Below are positions 47,225-58,293 of a DNA stretch of 64,000 nucleotides, piece by piece (the stretch's first letter is position 1; every line of letters begins with the position of its first letter). The notes beneath the pieces were generated by a model, which saw only the letters and a program-made list of their open reading frames with translations, searched no databases and was not told the origin of the DNA. A program made the translations under genes and the position numbers. Origin of the DNA: Nitratireductor basaltis (lineage in GTDB: Bacteria > Pseudomonadota > Alphaproteobacteria > Rhizobiales > Rhizobiaceae); contig NZ_JMQM01000001.1 in NCBI RefSeq assembly GCF_000733725.1, positions 1,984,001-2,048,000 of the forward strand. The letters are read 5' to 3'.

Positions 47225-47246
47225 GCCTGGGCACCAGCGCTGCCAC

Positions 47247-48368
47247 ATGACCCACCGCTACCCCACCTTCGCCAATGACATTCTGGCATTGTTTGCCGAG
47301 CGCGAGGCGCAGCTTGCGGATATTGGCATTATCCAGCCAGCCGACCCCTTTCTCGACATGGCGGGCGAGGATTTGCGCCGGCGCATATTCCTGACGGAGA
47401 GCGAGACGGGCGAGACGCTTTGCCTGCGGCCCGAATTCACCATTCCGGTTTGCCGTGACCACATTGCTGCGCGGGCGAAGACGCCACAGCGCTATGCCTA
47501 TCTGGGCGAAGTGTTCCGTCAGCGCCGACAGGGTGGCGCCGAATTTTTCCAGGCGGGTATCGAGGATCTGGGCTCGGACAACCGTCCGCAAGCCGATGCG
47601 CGCTCTCTGGCCGATGCGCATGCGCTCCTCGAGCGGCTTTTGCCGGGCCGTGCCCCTGCCGTCACAATGGGTGACCAGGCGCTTTTCGAGGCGGTGCTTT
47701 CCGCGCTCGGACTTCCATCGGGCTGGCAGAAGCGGCTGGCGCGTGCCTTCGGTGCGCCGGGGCTCTTGAAGGCAACACTCGATGAACTTACCAATCCGCC
47801 CAATGGCGGCAGCCTGCCTGCCGAGCTTGCGGAGCTGGTAGCCTCGGGTGATCACGACGCACTTGTGGCCCATATCGCCGATCAGATGGAAGGTGCCGGG
47901 CTTTCGCCATCTGCCGGTCGCACGCCGCAGGAAATCGCCGAGCGCCTGATCGAGAAGGCGGCACTTGAGCGGGTACGGCTTTCCGACGATGCGCTCGCTG
48001 CATTGCGCAAATTCCTAGCGCTAAAAGTGCCGCTCTCAGAAGCCATCGCAAGGTTGGAAGCGTTCGCGGGTGAAGCCGGTCTTGTGCTTGATGAAGCGCT
48101 TGCCGGATTTTCCGCCCGTCAAAAGGAGATCGAGGCGGCCGGTCTCGGCTCTGCCAGCATCACCTATGATGCCTCCTTCGGTCGTCCACTTGACTATTAT
48201 ACCGGCTTCATCTTCGAGATCACGGTCGAGGGCGAGAGCCAGCCGCTGGTCGGTGGCGGGCGCTATGACCGGCTTCTGACGCTGCTTGGCGCGCCCTTCC
48301 CCATTCCCGGCATTGGCTTCTCGGCATGGCTGGACCGCATCGAGACCCTGCGGGAGCGCGCATCATGA
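47247..48368 (+). CDS. hisZ: ATP phosphoribosyltransferase regulatory subunit HisZ
   Basis: A 373-residue catalytically silent paralogue of class II HisRS that forms a complex with short-form HisG. Motif 2 is [20 protein letters not shown] and the late [10 protein letters not shown] segment mirrors the HisS loop, with GGGRYDRLL. The ATG at 47247 starts the family sequence; the longer open frame to 47190 would translate the palindromic repeat. No clear Shine-Dalgarno is visible, possibly because the repeat displaced it. Its TGA overlaps the hisG ATG. Confidence 0.94.
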   Translation: MTHRYPTFANDILALFAEREAQLADIGIIQPADPFLDMAGEDLRRRIFLTESETGETLCLRPEFTIPVCRDHIAARAKTPQRYAYLGEVFRQRRQGGAEFFQAGIEDLGSDNRPQADARSLADAHALLERLLPGRAPAVTMGDQALFEAVLSALGLPSGWQKRLARAFGAPGLLKATLDELTNPPNGGSLPAELAELVASGDHDALVAHIADQMEGAGLSPSAGRTPQEIAERLIEKAALERVRLSDDALAALRKFLALKVPLSEAIARLEAFAGEAGLVLDEALAGFSARQKEIEAAGLGSASITYDASFGRPLDYYTGFIFEITVEGESQPLVGGGRYDRLLTLLGAPFPIPGIGFSAWLDRIETLRERAS

Positions 48369-49063
48369 GCATCACCCTTGCCCTGCCCTCCAAGGGCCGC
48401 CTGAAGGACAAGACGATCGAGCAGCTTGCCGCTGCGGGTTTTCATGTGAAGCTGCCGGAAAATGACCGGCGCTATCAGGCTTCGATGGAAGGGCGTCCGG
48501 AGATCGAGGTCGCGTTTCTGTCAGCTTCCGAAATTGCACGCGAGCTCGACAAGGGCAGCATTGATCTGGGCGTAACCGGCGAAGACCTCGTTCGCGAAAC
48601 CATTCCCGACTGGGAAGCCAAGGCAGAGATTGCCGCCCGGCTCGGCTTCGGCCATGCCGATGTGGTGGTCGCCGTGCCCGATGTGTGGTTTGACGTCGAG
48701 ACCATGGCCGATCTTGACGATGTGGCCGCCGATTTCCGCCATCGTCACGGTCGTCGTCTGCGCATTGCCACGAAATATTGGCGCCTGACGCAGCAGTTCT
48801 TTTCCCAGAAGCATGGCATCCAGGTCTATCGCATCGTGGAAAGCCTCGGTGCCACCGAAGGCGCGCCGGCGGCGGGGTCTGCCGATATCATCGTCGATAT
48901 CACCTCGACCGGCTCGACGCTAACGGCCAACCATCTGAAAGTGCTGGAAGACGGCGTGATCCTGCGTTCGGAAGCCTGCCTGGTGAAGGCGAAGAAAGCG
49001 CGCGACGAAGATGACGCGGCGCTGGTCGCCTCCATCTGCGAGGCGCTCAACGCTAAAGGCTGA
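48365..49063 (+). CDS. hisG: ATP phosphoribosyltransferase, short form
   Basis: A 232-residue enzyme for the first committed step of histidine synthesis (ATP + PRPP). It is the short type without the C-terminal regulatory domain and depends on HisZ, encoded immediately upstream with an ATGA overlap. Family features are [40 protein letters not shown] and the PRPP loop [14 protein letters not shown]. It converges on the TRAP permease gene with an 11-bp overlap (49053-49063). Confidence 0.96.
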   Translation: MSITLALPSKGRLKDKTIEQLAAAGFHVKLPENDRRYQASMEGRPEIEVAFLSASEIARELDKGSIDLGVTGEDLVRETIPDWEAKAEIAARLGFGHADVVVAVPDVWFDVETMADLDDVAADFRHRHGRRLRIATKYWRLTQQFFSQKHGIQVYRIVESLGATEGAPAAGSADIIVDITSTGSTLTANHLKVLEDGVILRSEACLVKAKKARDEDDAALVASICEALNAKG

Positions 49064-50822
49064 GTGGTACGAAAAGCAGGATCAATCCGCCTGCGATCAG
49101 CCCGGCACGCACTGCACCGCCGAAGCGTGCAATGAGGCCATAGGAAATAGCACCCAGCGCCAGCGCCACCTTTGCGCCTGCAAACAGGGCGGCCAACGGT
49201 GCCGTGGCCGATGCCAGCAGCATCGGATTTGCGATCATGGCCGGCGGGATCAGGTAGAGCCCGACGCCCAGTGCCATTGCCGTGAAAGCGACCTTCAGCC
49301 AATCCTCGCCAACCATGCCCGCCGCAATGAAGACAGCACCACAGACGGGCGGCGTGATGGTGGACAGAAGCGCGAACCAGAAGACGAAGAGATGAGCCTC
49401 CAGCGGCTCCAGACCAAGCTGTGTCAGCGCCGGGCCTGCCACGGACACGCAGATGACATAGGCGGCGGTTGTCGGCACTTCCATGCCAAGGATCAGGCAA
49501 GCAATCGCCGTCAAAAGCAGGGACGGCCACAACATGCCCCCCGCGCCCGACAGGATGAGCGAGGTGATCTTGACGCCAAGGCCCGTGATCGAAAGCACGC
49601 CGATGACGATGGACGCGCATAGAATGATGGAAGCAATGAGCGCGACCTGACGCGCGGCGGTGATCAATGCGGTTTCGAAACGGAGCAGAGCCTCACGCGC
49701 GGAAAAACGCAGCGCACCGTTGAAGAAGAGCAGCACTGCTCCTGCCAGGATGGCAAGGCTTGCGGCATATTGCGGCGTGACGCCCGCCACGAACATGCCC
49801 CAGAGCAGGACCGTGAACGGCACGAGGAAGAAGGCCGAAGTGATGATCACATCGCGCAGTGCGGGAGCCTGATCCGCTGGCAGGCCCTCAAGCTTGTAGC
49901 GGGTGTTGAAGGCGTTCACGCCGATCCACACGGCGAAGAAATAGAGGATTGCCGGCAGGATGGCTGCGGCCATGACGGCGGTGTATGGCGTGCTTGTCAG
50001 CTCCACCATGACAAAGGCGCCCGCGCCCATGAGCGGCGGCATGATCTGTCCGCCCGACGATGCGACGGCCTCGACGGCACCCGCCAGTCGCTTCGGATAG
50101 CCAAGCTTCACCATGGCGGGAATGGTGATGGCGCCGGTCGAGGCGACATTGGCGGAAGCGGAACCGGAGATCGATCCGAACAGCGCTGATGAAATGACGG
50201 AAACCTTGGCAGCCCCACCCTTCAGCCGACCTGCCGCGGCTGCGGCGACATTCATGAAGCCCTGCCCCGCCTCCCCCGCATTGAGCACGGCTCCGAAGAT
50301 GACGAAAATGGAAACGGTCGAGACGGAAATGCCGGTCAGGCTGCCCCAGATGCCGCCTTCCGCAATGGTAAGCGTGCCGAGAAAGGATGTGAGTGGGGTT
50401 CCCGAATGGCCGAATTCGCCGGGAATATGCTGCCCGAAAAGGCCATAGAGCAACATGATGGCGGCAACGATGGGCAAGGCCCAGCCGATAGCGCGACGCG
50501 CGGTTTCCAGAACCACGAGCAACAGGATTGCCGCAATGGCAATCTGAAATGGGCCTTCAAGAAAGCCATATTGGTCGCCGAGGCTGTTCTGGTTCAGCGC
50601 GACCCACAGACTTGCAGTGATGCCAGCAAGAGCAAGCGCAATGCCCGAAATGAGTTTCAGCCAACCCATTTCCTGCGGCACGAACACAAGCACCCAGGGC
50701 AGGATCAGCGCCATATGCAGCGGCCGGCTTACAAGGTTCGGCACGAGCCCGGAAAAGACCAGCGCGAGATGATAGGCGACGAGCAGGCCCGCAAGGGCGG
50801 CCAGGGCGATGCGCTTGGTCAT
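49053..50822 (-). CDS. TRAP transporter fused permease (TAXI-associated)
   Basis: A 589-residue membrane protein in which the small (DctQ-like) and large (DctM-like) TRAP subunits are fused, the form that partners with TAXI substrate-binding proteins. It is hydrophobic nearly throughout. Visible large-subunit features are [20 protein letters not shown] and [15 protein letters not shown], and later [12 protein letters not shown] and [14 protein letters not shown]. The gene lies 82 bp downstream of the TAXI binding protein, separated by a long hairpin. Substrate unknown; dicarboxylates or glutamate are typical. Confidence 0.93.
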   Translation of the reverse strand: MTKRIALAALAGLLVAYHLALVFSGLVPNLVSRPLHMALILPWVLVFVPQEMGWLKLISGIALALAGITASLWVALNQNSLGDQYGFLEGPFQIAIAAILLLVVLETARRAIGWALPIVAAIMLLYGLFGQHIPGEFGHSGTPLTSFLGTLTIAEGGIWGSLTGISVSTVSIFVIFGAVLNAGEAGQGFMNVAAAAAGRLKGGAAKVSVISSALFGSISGSASANVASTGAITIPAMVKLGYPKRLAGAVEAVASSGGQIMPPLMGAGAFVMVELTSTPYTAVMAAAILPAILYFFAVWIGVNAFNTRYKLEGLPADQAPALRDVIITSAFFLVPFTVLLWGMFVAGVTPQYAASLAILAGAVLLFFNGALRFSAREALLRFETALITAARQVALIASIILCASIVIGVLSITGLGVKITSLILSGAGGMLWPSLLLTAIACLILGMEVPTTAAYVICVSVAGPALTQLGLEPLEAHLFVFWFALLSTITPPVCGAVFIAAGMVGEDWLKVAFTAMALGVGLYLIPPAMIANPMLLASATAPLAALFAGAKVALALGAISYGLIARFGGAVRAGLIAGGLILLFVPLSL

Positions 50823-50862
50823 GGCAATGCTTTTGTCTGAAAGGCGGGAAAACAGGAGTTCA

Positions 50863-50893
50863 GCCGCCGCACCCTGAAATCAGGTGCGGCGGC
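50863..50893 (-). promoter_or_regulatory. Long hairpin between TAXI binding-protein and permease genes
   Basis: GCCGCCGCAC (50863-50872) pairs with GTGCGGCGGC (50884-50893), with an inner CTGA/TCAG pair and one bulged base. No T-tract follows on the minus strand, so it is more likely an mRNA-stabilising or partial-attenuation structure than a full terminator. Confidence 0.65.
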
Positions 50894-50904
50894 AGGTGGC
50901 GGTG

Positions 50905-51867
50905 TTACTTCTGAGCTTCGCCCAGTTCCACGCCTGCTTCTTCATAGTAGCGTACGGCACCGGGATGCAGCTTGCCGGTGATGTTGGCCATCAGCGCCGT
51001 GTCCACACCGTTCCACCAGGGTGCATTGCCGCCCATGGCTTCCTTCTGCTCCCAGAAGGTCGTGGTGAGCTGATAGGCCGTGTCGTCATCCATGGCTGTT
51101 GTGGTGTAAGCCACGACTGGCAGGGAAGTGGTGACGATGTCTTCATCCTGACCGGTATAGGTACCGGCGGGGATCGTGATCTTCGTGCGCTTGGTCTCTG
51201 CGATCTGCTCTTCAGTCAGTGAGAGCACATCAACGCCAACGCTGGCTGCAGCCTCGATCACATTCGGCGCGGGCCAGGAGCCGGCGGTGACGAAAGCATC
51301 GATCTGCCCGTTCTTGAGGGCGGCCACCGCATTGGAAAGCTCCGCATCGGCGATCTCGACCTGATCCTTGATGCCAAAGAGTTCGAGATATTTCTCGCCT
51401 TCGCTCGCACCGAAGGAGCCCTTGCCGAGCAGAACCGTCTTGCCGGCCAAATCCTCGATCTTGCTGGCCCCGGCACTCTCGGCGACCACGAAATGCATCG
51501 TCAGTGACGGGATCGGGAAGAGCGCGCGGATTTCTGCAAACTTGTCGCTGCCCTTGCCCTCGAAGGGACCGGACGCATTCTGTGCGGCACCCACCAATGC
51601 CGGTGGGGTCGTGAAGACATAGTCTGCGCCACGCGCGCGCACTTCCATGACGTTCTGGACCGAGCCCTGGCTTTCCTCGACGGTCACACTGAACTCGCCA
51701 TCGGTGCCCTTCTTCAGGGCTTCCGCGATCTCGACAGCCATCTGGTAATAGGAGGAACCGGCCTTGGCCGACTTGTAGGTGATGCGGGTTTCGGCGCTTG
51801 CGCCGGTGAGCGTCACTGCAGCGAAAGCTGCGGCGGCACATGCCGTTTTCGAGATACGCTTGAACAT
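50905..51867 (-). CDS. TAXI family TRAP transporter solute-binding protein
   Basis: A 320-residue periplasmic protein with a Sec signal peptide (MFKRISKTACAAAAFAA, cleavage after about ASA at residue 25). Mature segments typical of TAXI proteins are TYKSAKAGSSYYQMAVEIAEAL and LLGKGSFGASEGEKYLELFG. It delivers solute to the fused permease encoded just downstream. Nothing in the sequence fixes the ligand. It is expected to be made in excess of the permease, and the intergenic hairpin supports this. Confidence 0.94.
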   Translation of the reverse strand: MFKRISKTACAAAAFAAVTLTGASAETRITYKSAKAGSSYYQMAVEIAEALKKGTDGEFSVTVEESQGSVQNVMEVRARGADYVFTTPPALVGAAQNASGPFEGKGSDKFAEIRALFPIPSLTMHFVVAESAGASKIEDLAGKTVLLGKGSFGASEGEKYLELFGIKDQVEIADAELSNAVAALKNGQIDAFVTAGSWPAPNVIEAAASVGVDVLSLTEEQIAETKRTKITIPAGTYTGQDEDIVTTSLPVVAYTTTAMDDDTAYQLTTTFWEQKEAMGGNAPWWNGVDTALMANITGKLHPGAVRYYEEAGVELGEAQK

Positions 51868-51956
51868 ATTCTTTCCTCCCGATGAACTTCCACGAAATGA
51901 AGTGTCTCATTGGCAGGAAAAGCGATTGTGTTTCAACTCACTTTGCCGCGAAGCGG

Positions 51957-53201
51957 CTATTCATCCACCACCCGAAGGCGCAGTGAACCCTGCCCTGGCG
52001 GGGAGAGACGATTTTCGGTGGGCGCGCTCTGCGTCTTCGCGGCTTCCGCCGGCCCGAGCTCCAGGGCCTCGATCTTCTCGCCGCGCTTGGTGATCTTGTC
52101 GGTGGAAGTGAGGATCTGGTCGATGTCGCGGCTGGCCTGTCCGAAATGGTTCTGCAGCTTGCGCACCCGGTCATCAAGCCGCGTCACATCCTGCATCAGC
52201 TTGACCACCTCGGCCTGGATCAGATGTGCCTGCTCGCGCATGCGCGCGTCTTTCAGCACGGCCTGGATCACCTGTATCGACAGCATCAGGAGAGACGGCG
52301 AGACAATGACAACACGGGCGCGGTGGGCCTTCTGCACCAGCGACTCGAAATTCTCATGGATCTCGGCGAAGATCGATTCTGAGGGCACGAACATGAAGGC
52401 CGTGTCCTGCGTCTCTCCCGGCAGCAGATATTTCTCCGAGATCGCCTTGATGTGCACTTCCAGATCGCGGCGGAAACTCTGCTCGGCGACGCGTTTCGCA
52501 TCGGGTCCGCTCTCTCCCTCGGAAGCCGCGCGGATGGCGTTCCAGCTTTCCAGCGGGAACTTCGCGTCGATGACCAGTGACGGGGCATCGTTCGGCATCT
52601 TCACCAGACAGTCGGGCCGCGTATTGTTCGAGAGCGTCGCCTGAAACTCATAGGCGCCATGGGGCAGACCATCGGCGATGATGGCTTCCATGCGCGACTG
52701 GCCAAAGGCACCGCGTGTCTGCTTGTTGGACAGGATGTTTTGAAGCTGCACCACCTGACCGGCAAGCGACTGGATGTTGTTCTGGGCCGTGTCGATGACG
52801 GCCAGACGCTCCTGCAACTTTGCCAGGTTCTCGTGCGTGGATTTGGTCTGCTCGGTGATCGAGTGACCCAACCGTGTCGTCATGCCGTCCATACGTTCCG
52901 AAAGCGCCTTGGTCAGCTCGGCCTGTCTGGAGCCGAAAACTTCCGCGATGGTGCCAATGCGCCCCTGCAGCTCGGTCTGCGCGCGGGTGAGTTCGGCCAT
53001 GCGCTGTTCGGCCTCGCGCGCCCGCTGCGCGGCTTCGGCGGCCGCCACCGCACGCGCGCGTGCTGAACGCCACAAAAGCACCATCAGGAAGACGAAGAGC
53101 GCAAGCAGCATGAGCCCCGCGCCCGCCACCAGCTGGCCGAGCGTGAAGGTGGAGGAACCGAACTGCGCTACGGGCGCATTGATGATCTGAGCAATGTCCA
53201 T
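51957..53201 (-). CDS. rmuC: DNA recombination protein RmuC
   Basis: A 414-residue protein with an N-terminal transmembrane helix (about residues 25-45), a long alpha-helical coiled-coil (about 48-165) and the RmuC nuclease-like core ([40 protein letters not shown]). RmuC limits DNA inversions in E. coli and resembles PD-(D/E)xK nucleases. It diverges from def with a 100-bp gap. A GCCGC/GCGGC hairpin sits at its stop codon (51945-51957). Confidence 0.94.
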   Translation of the reverse strand: MDIAQIINAPVAQFGSSTFTLGQLVAGAGLMLLALFVFLMVLLWRSARARAVAAAEAAQRAREAEQRMAELTRAQTELQGRIGTIAEVFGSRQAELTKALSERMDGMTTRLGHSITEQTKSTHENLAKLQERLAVIDTAQNNIQSLAGQVVQLQNILSNKQTRGAFGQSRMEAIIADGLPHGAYEFQATLSNNTRPDCLVKMPNDAPSLVIDAKFPLESWNAIRAASEGESGPDAKRVAEQSFRRDLEVHIKAISEKYLLPGETQDTAFMFVPSESIFAEIHENFESLVQKAHRARVVIVSPSLLMLSIQVIQAVLKDARMREQAHLIQAEVVKLMQDVTRLDDRVRKLQNHFGQASRDIDQILTSTDKITKRGEKIEALELGPAEAAKTQSAPTENRLSPPGQGSLRLRVVDE

Positions 53202-53301
53202 TCAGGCAGCTTATGCGATTCGTGACAACCACATAAGACCAAAAGGTGAACAAGCCCGCATCCTTGTTGACGGGCAAGCGCCGAGCCATTACCTGACGCG
53301 C

Positions 53302-53832
53302 ATGACAATTCGACCGCTCGTAATTCTGCCCGACCCCATCCTGCGCGAGGTTTCCAAACCTGTTGAACGCGTGGATGACGAGGTGCGCAAATTCGCCGAC
53401 GACATGCTGGCCACCATGTATGATGCGCCGGGCATCGGCCTTGCCGCCATCCAGGTGGGCGAGCCGCGCCGCATGCTTGTTCTTGATGTGGCCGAGAAGG
53501 ACGAGGAGCCCGCGCCGCGCATCATCATCAATCCGGAGATCCTCGAGCGCTCGGACGCGATGAATGTGCATGAGGAAGGCTGCCTGTCCATTCCCGATTA
53601 CTATGCGGAAGTGGAGCGCCCCGCCGAAGTGACCGTGCGCTATGTCGACGAGCAGGGTCGCGAGCAGACACTGAAAGCCGATGGTCTTCTTGCCACCTGC
53701 CTGCAGCACGAGATCGACCATCTCAATGGCGTGCTCTTCATCGACTATCTGTCGAAGCTGAAGCGCGACATGGTGGTGCGCAAATTCAAGAAACTCGCCA
53801 AGGACCGTCCGCCAAGCCGCATGGTGGGCTGA
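53302..53832 (+). CDS. def: Peptide deformylase
   Basis: A 176-residue Fe(II)/Zn hydrolase that removes the formyl group from new proteins. The three motifs are present: [17 protein letters not shown] and QHEIDHLNG (HExxH). The ATG at 53302 is chosen by the N-terminus ([20 protein letters not shown]); the open frame extends to 53194, overlapping the divergent rmuC start. First gene of def-fmt-GNAT-truA. Confidence 0.97.
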   Translation: MTIRPLVILPDPILREVSKPVERVDDEVRKFADDMLATMYDAPGIGLAAIQVGEPRRMLVLDVAEKDEEPAPRIIINPEILERSDAMNVHEEGCLSIPDYYAEVERPAEVTVRYVDEQGREQTLKADGLLATCLQHEIDHLNGVLFIDYLSKLKRDMVVRKFKKLAKDRPPSRMVG

Positions 53833-53859
53833 CCAACCGTCTGACGGGAGCAGCCGCCA

Positions 53860-54795
53860 ATGGGCCTTCGCCTCATATTCATGGGTACGCCGGAGTTTTC
53901 CGTCGCCACGCTGGATGCGCTGGTGGAGGCCGGGCACAATATCGTCGCGGTCTACACACAGCCGCCGCGCCCTGCGGGCCGCCGAGGGCTGGAGCTTACC
54001 CCCTCGCCCGTGCACAAGCGTGCCGAAGCGCTTGGCATCGAAGTGCGCACGCCGAAGAGCCTGAAAAGCGAGGAAGAACAGCACGCCTTTCGTGATCTGA
54101 AGGCCGACGCCGCGGTTGTTGTTGCCTATGGGCTTCTTCTGCCGAAAGCCATTCTCGAAGGCACGCGCCTTGGTGCCTATAACGGTCATGCCTCACTCCT
54201 GCCCCGCTGGCGCGGTGCCGCTCCGATCCAGCGCGCCATCATGGCCGGAGACGGCGAGACCGGGATGATGATCATGCGCATGGATGAAGGGCTTGATACC
54301 GGCCCTGTCGCCATGACCGAGAGGGTCGAGATCAAGCCGAACATGACGGCCGGTGAACTTCATGACCGCCTTCGCGATGTGGGCGCAGCACTCATGGTGC
54401 GTGCGATGGCAGCACTTGAGGACGGAGTGCTTGAACTCAGCCCTCAGTCCGACGAGGGCGTGACCTATGCGAAGAAGATCGACAAGCAGGAGACGCGCAT
54501 CGACTGGTCGAGGCCTGCACAGGAAGTGCACGACCATATCCGCGGGCTTTCGCCCTTTCCCGGCGCCTGGTGCGAGATGCCGCTTGGCGGCAAGCTGGAG
54601 CGCGTCAAGGTACTGGAAAGCCGTGTGACTAATGCTTCGGCACCGGCTGGCACCTGGCTTGGCGGTGGCCTCGTGATCGCCTGCGGGACAGGTGCCGTGG
54701 AACTGACGGAAGTCCAGCGGGCGGGCGCAAAGCGCGCTTCGGCGGAGGATTTCCTGCGCGGCGCAAAGCTTGAAGACGGAGCCATCCTGCCATGA
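53860..54795 (+). CDS. fmt: Methionyl-tRNA formyltransferase
   Basis: A 311-residue enzyme that formylates initiator Met-tRNA, the partner reaction to Def. N-terminal [31 protein letters not shown], and the catalytic [20 protein letters not shown] are intact; the C-terminal domain is present. The ATG follows GGGAG. It begins 27 bp after def and overlaps the next gene by ATGA. Confidence 0.97.
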   Translation: MGLRLIFMGTPEFSVATLDALVEAGHNIVAVYTQPPRPAGRRGLELTPSPVHKRAEALGIEVRTPKSLKSEEEQHAFRDLKADAAVVVAYGLLLPKAILEGTRLGAYNGHASLLPRWRGAAPIQRAIMAGDGETGMMIMRMDEGLDTGPVAMTERVEIKPNMTAGELHDRLRDVGAALMVRAMAALEDGVLELSPQSDEGVTYAKKIDKQETRIDWSRPAQEVHDHIRGLSPFPGAWCEMPLGGKLERVKVLESRVTNASAPAGTWLGGGLVIACGTGAVELTEVQRAGAKRASAEDFLRGAKLEDGAILP

Positions 54796-55295
54796 GTGCC
54801 GTCATTCTTCGTGCAGTCGAGGCTACCGACCATGAGGCCGTGGACGCGCTTCTGCGTCGTGCCTTCGAAGGCGGTGCGGAAGCAGAGCTGACGAACAGGC
54901 TGCGTCAGGACAGTGACGTCGTTCTTGAGCTCGTCGCCGAACGCGACGGCACGGTGCGCGGGCACATCCTCTTCTCCCGCCTGAAGGTGGAGGCGACCGA
55001 CGGGACGCATTTCGCGGTGGCACTGGCGCCAGTCGCGGTAGACCCGGATCATCAGCGCGAGGGCATCGGTGCCGCGCTCATCGAGGAAGCTCATCTGCGG
55101 CTTGAACGGGATCGCGAGTGCCTCAGCGTGGTTCTGGGCGATCCAGCCTATTACGGGCGTTTCGGTTATTCGCACGAGCGAGCAGCCGGTTTCGATAGCG
55201 ATTATCAGTGCGAGGCTCTTCAGGCGCGAGCTTCGGGTGAAGCGCCGCTTGCCGGACGCCTGATCTATCCGCGCGCATTCCGGGGTCTTGGCTGA
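54792..55295 (+). CDS. GNAT family N-acetyltransferase (YhbS-like)
   Basis: A 167-residue GNAT enzyme. The acetyl-CoA-binding segment is [18 protein letters not shown] (Q/RxxGxG/A form), followed by [22 protein letters not shown], typical of YhbS-type members. The start overlaps the fmt stop and it ends 2 bp before truA, so it is co-translated in the operon. Substrate unknown. Confidence 0.9.
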   Translation: MSAVILRAVEATDHEAVDALLRRAFEGGAEAELTNRLRQDSDVVLELVAERDGTVRGHILFSRLKVEATDGTHFAVALAPVAVDPDHQREGIGAALIEEAHLRLERDRECLSVVLGDPAYYGRFGYSHERAAGFDSDYQCEALQARASGEAPLAGRLIYPRAFRGLG

Positions 55296-55297
55296 GC

Positions 55298-56041
55298 ATG
55301 GCGCGCTATCGCATTGACGTGGAGTATGACGGGACGCCCTATTCCGGCTGGCAGCGGCAGGCGAACCAGCACACGGTGCAGGCAGCCATCGAGCAGGCCA
55401 TCCGGAAATTCTGCGGCGAGGAAATAACGCTCAAGGCTGCCGGGCGGACCGATGCTGGCGTGCATGCGACAGGCCAGGTCTCGCATTTCGATCTTTCAAA
55501 GGATTGGGCGGCGAACACGGTCGGCAATGCCATCAATGCGCATCTGGCACTGGCTGACGAGCGTGTCGCGATTCTCAATTGTACTCAGGTTGGTGAGGAA
55601 TTCGACTCGCGCTTTTCGGCCAAGGCGCGGCACTATCTCTACCGCATCATAAACAGGCGCGCGCCCATAGCCATCGAGCGCGGACGGGCCTGGCACATAT
55701 CGCGTGCGCTTGATGTGGATGCCATGCATGAGGCCTCGCAGCGGCTTCTCGGCACCCATGATTTCACCACCTTCCGGGCGGCCCAATGCCAGGCGAAAAG
55801 CCCCGTCAAGACGCTCGACCGGCTGGATGTCTCGCGGGATGGAGTCGTCATTGAAGTTCGCGCTTCCGCGCGCTCCTTCCTGCACAATCAGGTGCGCTCG
55901 CTCGTGGGTTCGCTTGTAAAAGTGGGGGACGGAAGCTGGAACGCGGATGATCTGGTGGCCGCGCTCGAAGCGAAGAAGCGTTCGGCCTGCGGTCCCGTGG
56001 CACCGGCCGACGGGCTCTATCTCATCCAGGTCGACTACTAG
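55298..56041 (+). CDS. truA: tRNA pseudouridine(38-40) synthase
   Basis: A 247-residue enzyme that modifies positions 38-40 of tRNA anticodon arms. The catalytic aspartate lies in [35 protein letters not shown] and [16 protein letters not shown] are family signatures. Last gene of the def-fmt-GNAT-truA run. Its stop is one base from the stop of a convergent membrane-protein gene. Confidence 0.97.
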   Translation: MARYRIDVEYDGTPYSGWQRQANQHTVQAAIEQAIRKFCGEEITLKAAGRTDAGVHATGQVSHFDLSKDWAANTVGNAINAHLALADERVAILNCTQVGEEFDSRFSAKARHYLYRIINRRAPIAIERGRAWHISRALDVDAMHEASQRLLGTHDFTTFRAAQCQAKSPVKTLDRLDVSRDGVVIEVRASARSFLHNQVRSLVGSLVKVGDGSWNADDLVAALEAKKRSACGPVAPADGLYLIQVDY

Positions 56042-56042
56042 G

Positions 56043-56627
56043 TCAGTAGTCGGGCACGAGCCCCAACATCTCCTGCAGCCAGATCAACAGCGTGATGGCG
56101 CCCATCAGCATGGCGAAAAAGAACGCGGTGCCAATTGCGGCACCCCGGTCGATGACCACGACTGTCATGCGCCAGGAGAAGAACAGGCTCAGGAAGAAAA
56201 CGAAGATGGAAACCATCTCGGCAAGCCCGGCCTCGGGCATCATCAGCCGCATGAGGACGGCTGGCAGCATCGCCCAGGCAAAGATTACCGAGGCCCAGTT
56301 GGATGCGACGACATAGGGCACGAAACGCTGCGCCAACCCGATATGGCGAGCCAGAAGCGCCAGAATCACCAGCGGCAGGAGCCAGGCCCCCATTTCTGCG
56401 AGAAACAGGCGAAAGACCAGCGCAGGGCGTTCGCCGTAACCGGTGGCGGCCAGTTCGCCGGCATAGGACACCCAGCCAAGTGCGAGCGGCGGGAGTGCCA
56501 GCAGGATCGCGCGGAAGGAGTTCCAGAAGCCGTCTGCGGTGATATCCAGCAGCTTCAGCCCGTCTGCGCGGCCCGTCATCAATCGCCAGACACCGGCAAG
56601 CGAGTGCTGAACATCACCAGCCGGCAT
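56043..56627 (-). CDS. Integral membrane protein of unknown function downstream of dapE
   Basis: A 194-residue protein with about five hydrophobic segments (from about residue 35 on), after a polar N-terminus (VWRLMTGRADGLKLLDITADGFWNSF). The layout resembles the Yip1-like or related rhizobial membrane proteins, but I cannot assign a family. It starts two bases after the dapE stop and is very likely translationally coupled to it. Its link to lysine/peptidoglycan precursor synthesis is only positional. Confidence 0.8.
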   Translation of the reverse strand: MPAGDVQHSLAGVWRLMTGRADGLKLLDITADGFWNSFRAILLALPPLALGWVSYAGELAATGYGERPALVFRLFLAEMGAWLLPLVILALLARHIGLAQRFVPYVVASNWASVIFAWAMLPAVLMRLMMPEAGLAEMVSIFVFFLSLFFSWRMTVVVIDRGAAIGTAFFFAMLMGAITLLIWLQEMLGLVPDY

Positions 56628-56629
56628 CG

Positions 56630-57817
56630 TCAGCCGAACCAGTCCTGAATGAAACGCTCATAGATCTGCGTGAGCGTCTCCAGGTCCGATACCGGCACGC
56701 GCTCATCCACCATATGCATGGTCTGGCCTACAAGACCGAACTCGACCACCGGGCAGTAATCCTTGATGAAGCGTGCATCGGATGTGCCACCTGAAGTGGA
56801 AAGCTTCGGGCGTTCGCCCGTGACCGCCTCGACGGAAGCCGAAAGCGTTTCGATCAGCTTTTCGTCGCGGGTGAGGAAAACCGGGCTGACCCGGCCTATC
56901 CATTCGATGTCATACTCAACCGGCGCTTCCAACCCGCGCGCGGCACAATCGTGTTCGGCGGCCTCGTCGAGGCGGTTGTGGATCTCTTCCTGCAAGCTTT
57001 CCGCCGTCCATGTATCGTTGAAGCGGATATTGAAGGCGAGGCTTGCCTTGCCCGGTATGACATTCACCGCCGGATTGCCGACATCCACCGTCGTGATCTC
57101 AAGATTGGAGGGCTGAAATTCGTCGGTGCCCTGATCGAAGATATTAGCAATAAGCCCCTGCCCCAGTGCCATGATGCCGGGGACGGGATTGTCTGCCAGA
57201 TGCGGATAGGCAACATGGCCCTGACGACCGGTCACCGTGACCCGTCCAGACATGGAGCCACGGCGACCGATCTTGATCATGTCGCCGAGCTTTTCTGGAT
57301 TGGTGGGTTCACCCACAATGGCCGCGTCCCAGCTTTCGCCGCGTTCGCGTGCCCATTCCAGAAGCTTCACGGTACCGTTGATCGCCGGGCCTTCCTCGTC
57401 GCCGGTAATCAGCAGCGACGCGCGGCCCTTGAGCGGACCATTCTTCTCGACATGTCGGGCAAGGGCTGCCACGAAGCAGGCGATGCCGCCCTTCATGTCG
57501 ACCGCGCCGCGGCCATACATCACGCCATCTGCTATTTCTGCGGCAAAGGGCGGGTATTTCCACTGGTCCGGATCGCCGACCGGCACAACGTCCGTATGCC
57601 CGGCAAACATGAGGTGCGGGCCGTCCTCTCCGATTGTAGCGTAGAGATTGGCGATATCCGGCGTGTTGTCGTCGCTGAAGACGGGCTTTTCGCTTTTGGC
57701 GCCAAGGGGCTCCAGCATCCGGGCGAGCGTGTCCAGCGCACCGGCATCTTCGGGCGTGACCGAAGGGCAACGGATGAGGTCTGCGAGGTTCTTTGCGGGA
57801 TCGGTTGGAAGTGTCAT
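56630..57817 (-). CDS. dapE: Succinyl-diaminopimelate desuccinylase
   Basis: A 395-residue dizinc M20 hydrolase of the lysine/meso-diaminopimelate pathway. Zinc-site segments are [26 protein letters not shown] and [12 protein letters not shown]; the dimerisation domain and [12 protein letters not shown] are present. The ATG at 57817 matches the family N-terminus ([21 protein letters not shown]); upstream in-frame ATGs add up to 15 residues. It acts two steps after DapD, encoded upstream in the same series. Confidence 0.96.
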   Translation of the reverse strand: MTLPTDPAKNLADLIRCPSVTPEDAGALDTLARMLEPLGAKSEKPVFSDDNTPDIANLYATIGEDGPHLMFAGHTDVVPVGDPDQWKYPPFAAEIADGVMYGRGAVDMKGGIACFVAALARHVEKNGPLKGRASLLITGDEEGPAINGTVKLLEWARERGESWDAAIVGEPTNPEKLGDMIKIGRRGSMSGRVTVTGRQGHVAYPHLADNPVPGIMALGQGLIANIFDQGTDEFQPSNLEITTVDVGNPAVNVIPGKASLAFNIRFNDTWTAESLQEEIHNRLDEAAEHDCAARGLEAPVEYDIEWIGRVSPVFLTRDEKLIETLSASVEAVTGERPKLSTSGGTSDARFIKDYCPVVEFGLVGQTMHMVDERVPVSDLETLTQIYERFIQDWFG

Positions 57818-57895
57818 GGAACAAGCCATATTCCAAAGCCCGCGCGCTGTCACCACGCGCAAGCCACCTGCAGCAATGCGTGACTAACGACTGGC

Positions 57896-58264
57896 TCAGG
57901 CAGGCGCGTTTGTGCGTGTGCCATAGCGGTTCGCACCTTCATCGCCCGGCCAGAAGCACAAGGCGATGAAGGCGATGATCGACACCATCGGAATGAACAG
58001 CGCGACTGTGAAGATGCCCGGCTTTCCGAAGTCGTGCAGGCGCTTCACGCCCAGTGCCACGGACGACCAGACCGACAGGAAGAACAGGGCCCAGAAGAGC
58101 ATCGCCCAGATATTGGTTGCCCCGCCCGCCTGCTCGGCCACCGTGAAACGGTAGAGCGCGAAGGCCTGGAAGACCGCCCAGAGCAGACCGGCGAGGAAAA
58201 ACGCCATGCGGCTGATCCGGCCGGAAAAGCCGAAGAAAAGCCAAGTCAGGTCATTTCTGCCCAT
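57896..58264 (-). CDS. DUF805 membrane protein
   Basis: A 122-residue protein with three to four membrane segments and DUF805 markers: FFGFSGRISRMAFF near the start, VKRLHDFGKPG, and FWPGDEGANRYG near the end. Function of the family is unknown. It sits between dapD (29 bp upstream) and dapE (78 bp downstream), an order that recurs in rhizobia. Confidence 0.92.
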   Translation of the reverse strand: MGRNDLTWLFFGFSGRISRMAFFLAGLLWAVFQAFALYRFTVAEQAGGATNIWAMLFWALFFLSVWSSVALGVKRLHDFGKPGIFTVALFIPMVSIIAFIALCFWPGDEGANRYGTRTNAPA

Positions 58265-58293
58265 GGGTTCTTCCTCTTGTGGTCGGTTGAAGA

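Noticed and set aside
47190-47246. N-terminal extension of hisZ into the repeat
   Set aside because: The extra 19 residues are translated repeat sequence; the family N-terminus begins at the ATG at 47247.
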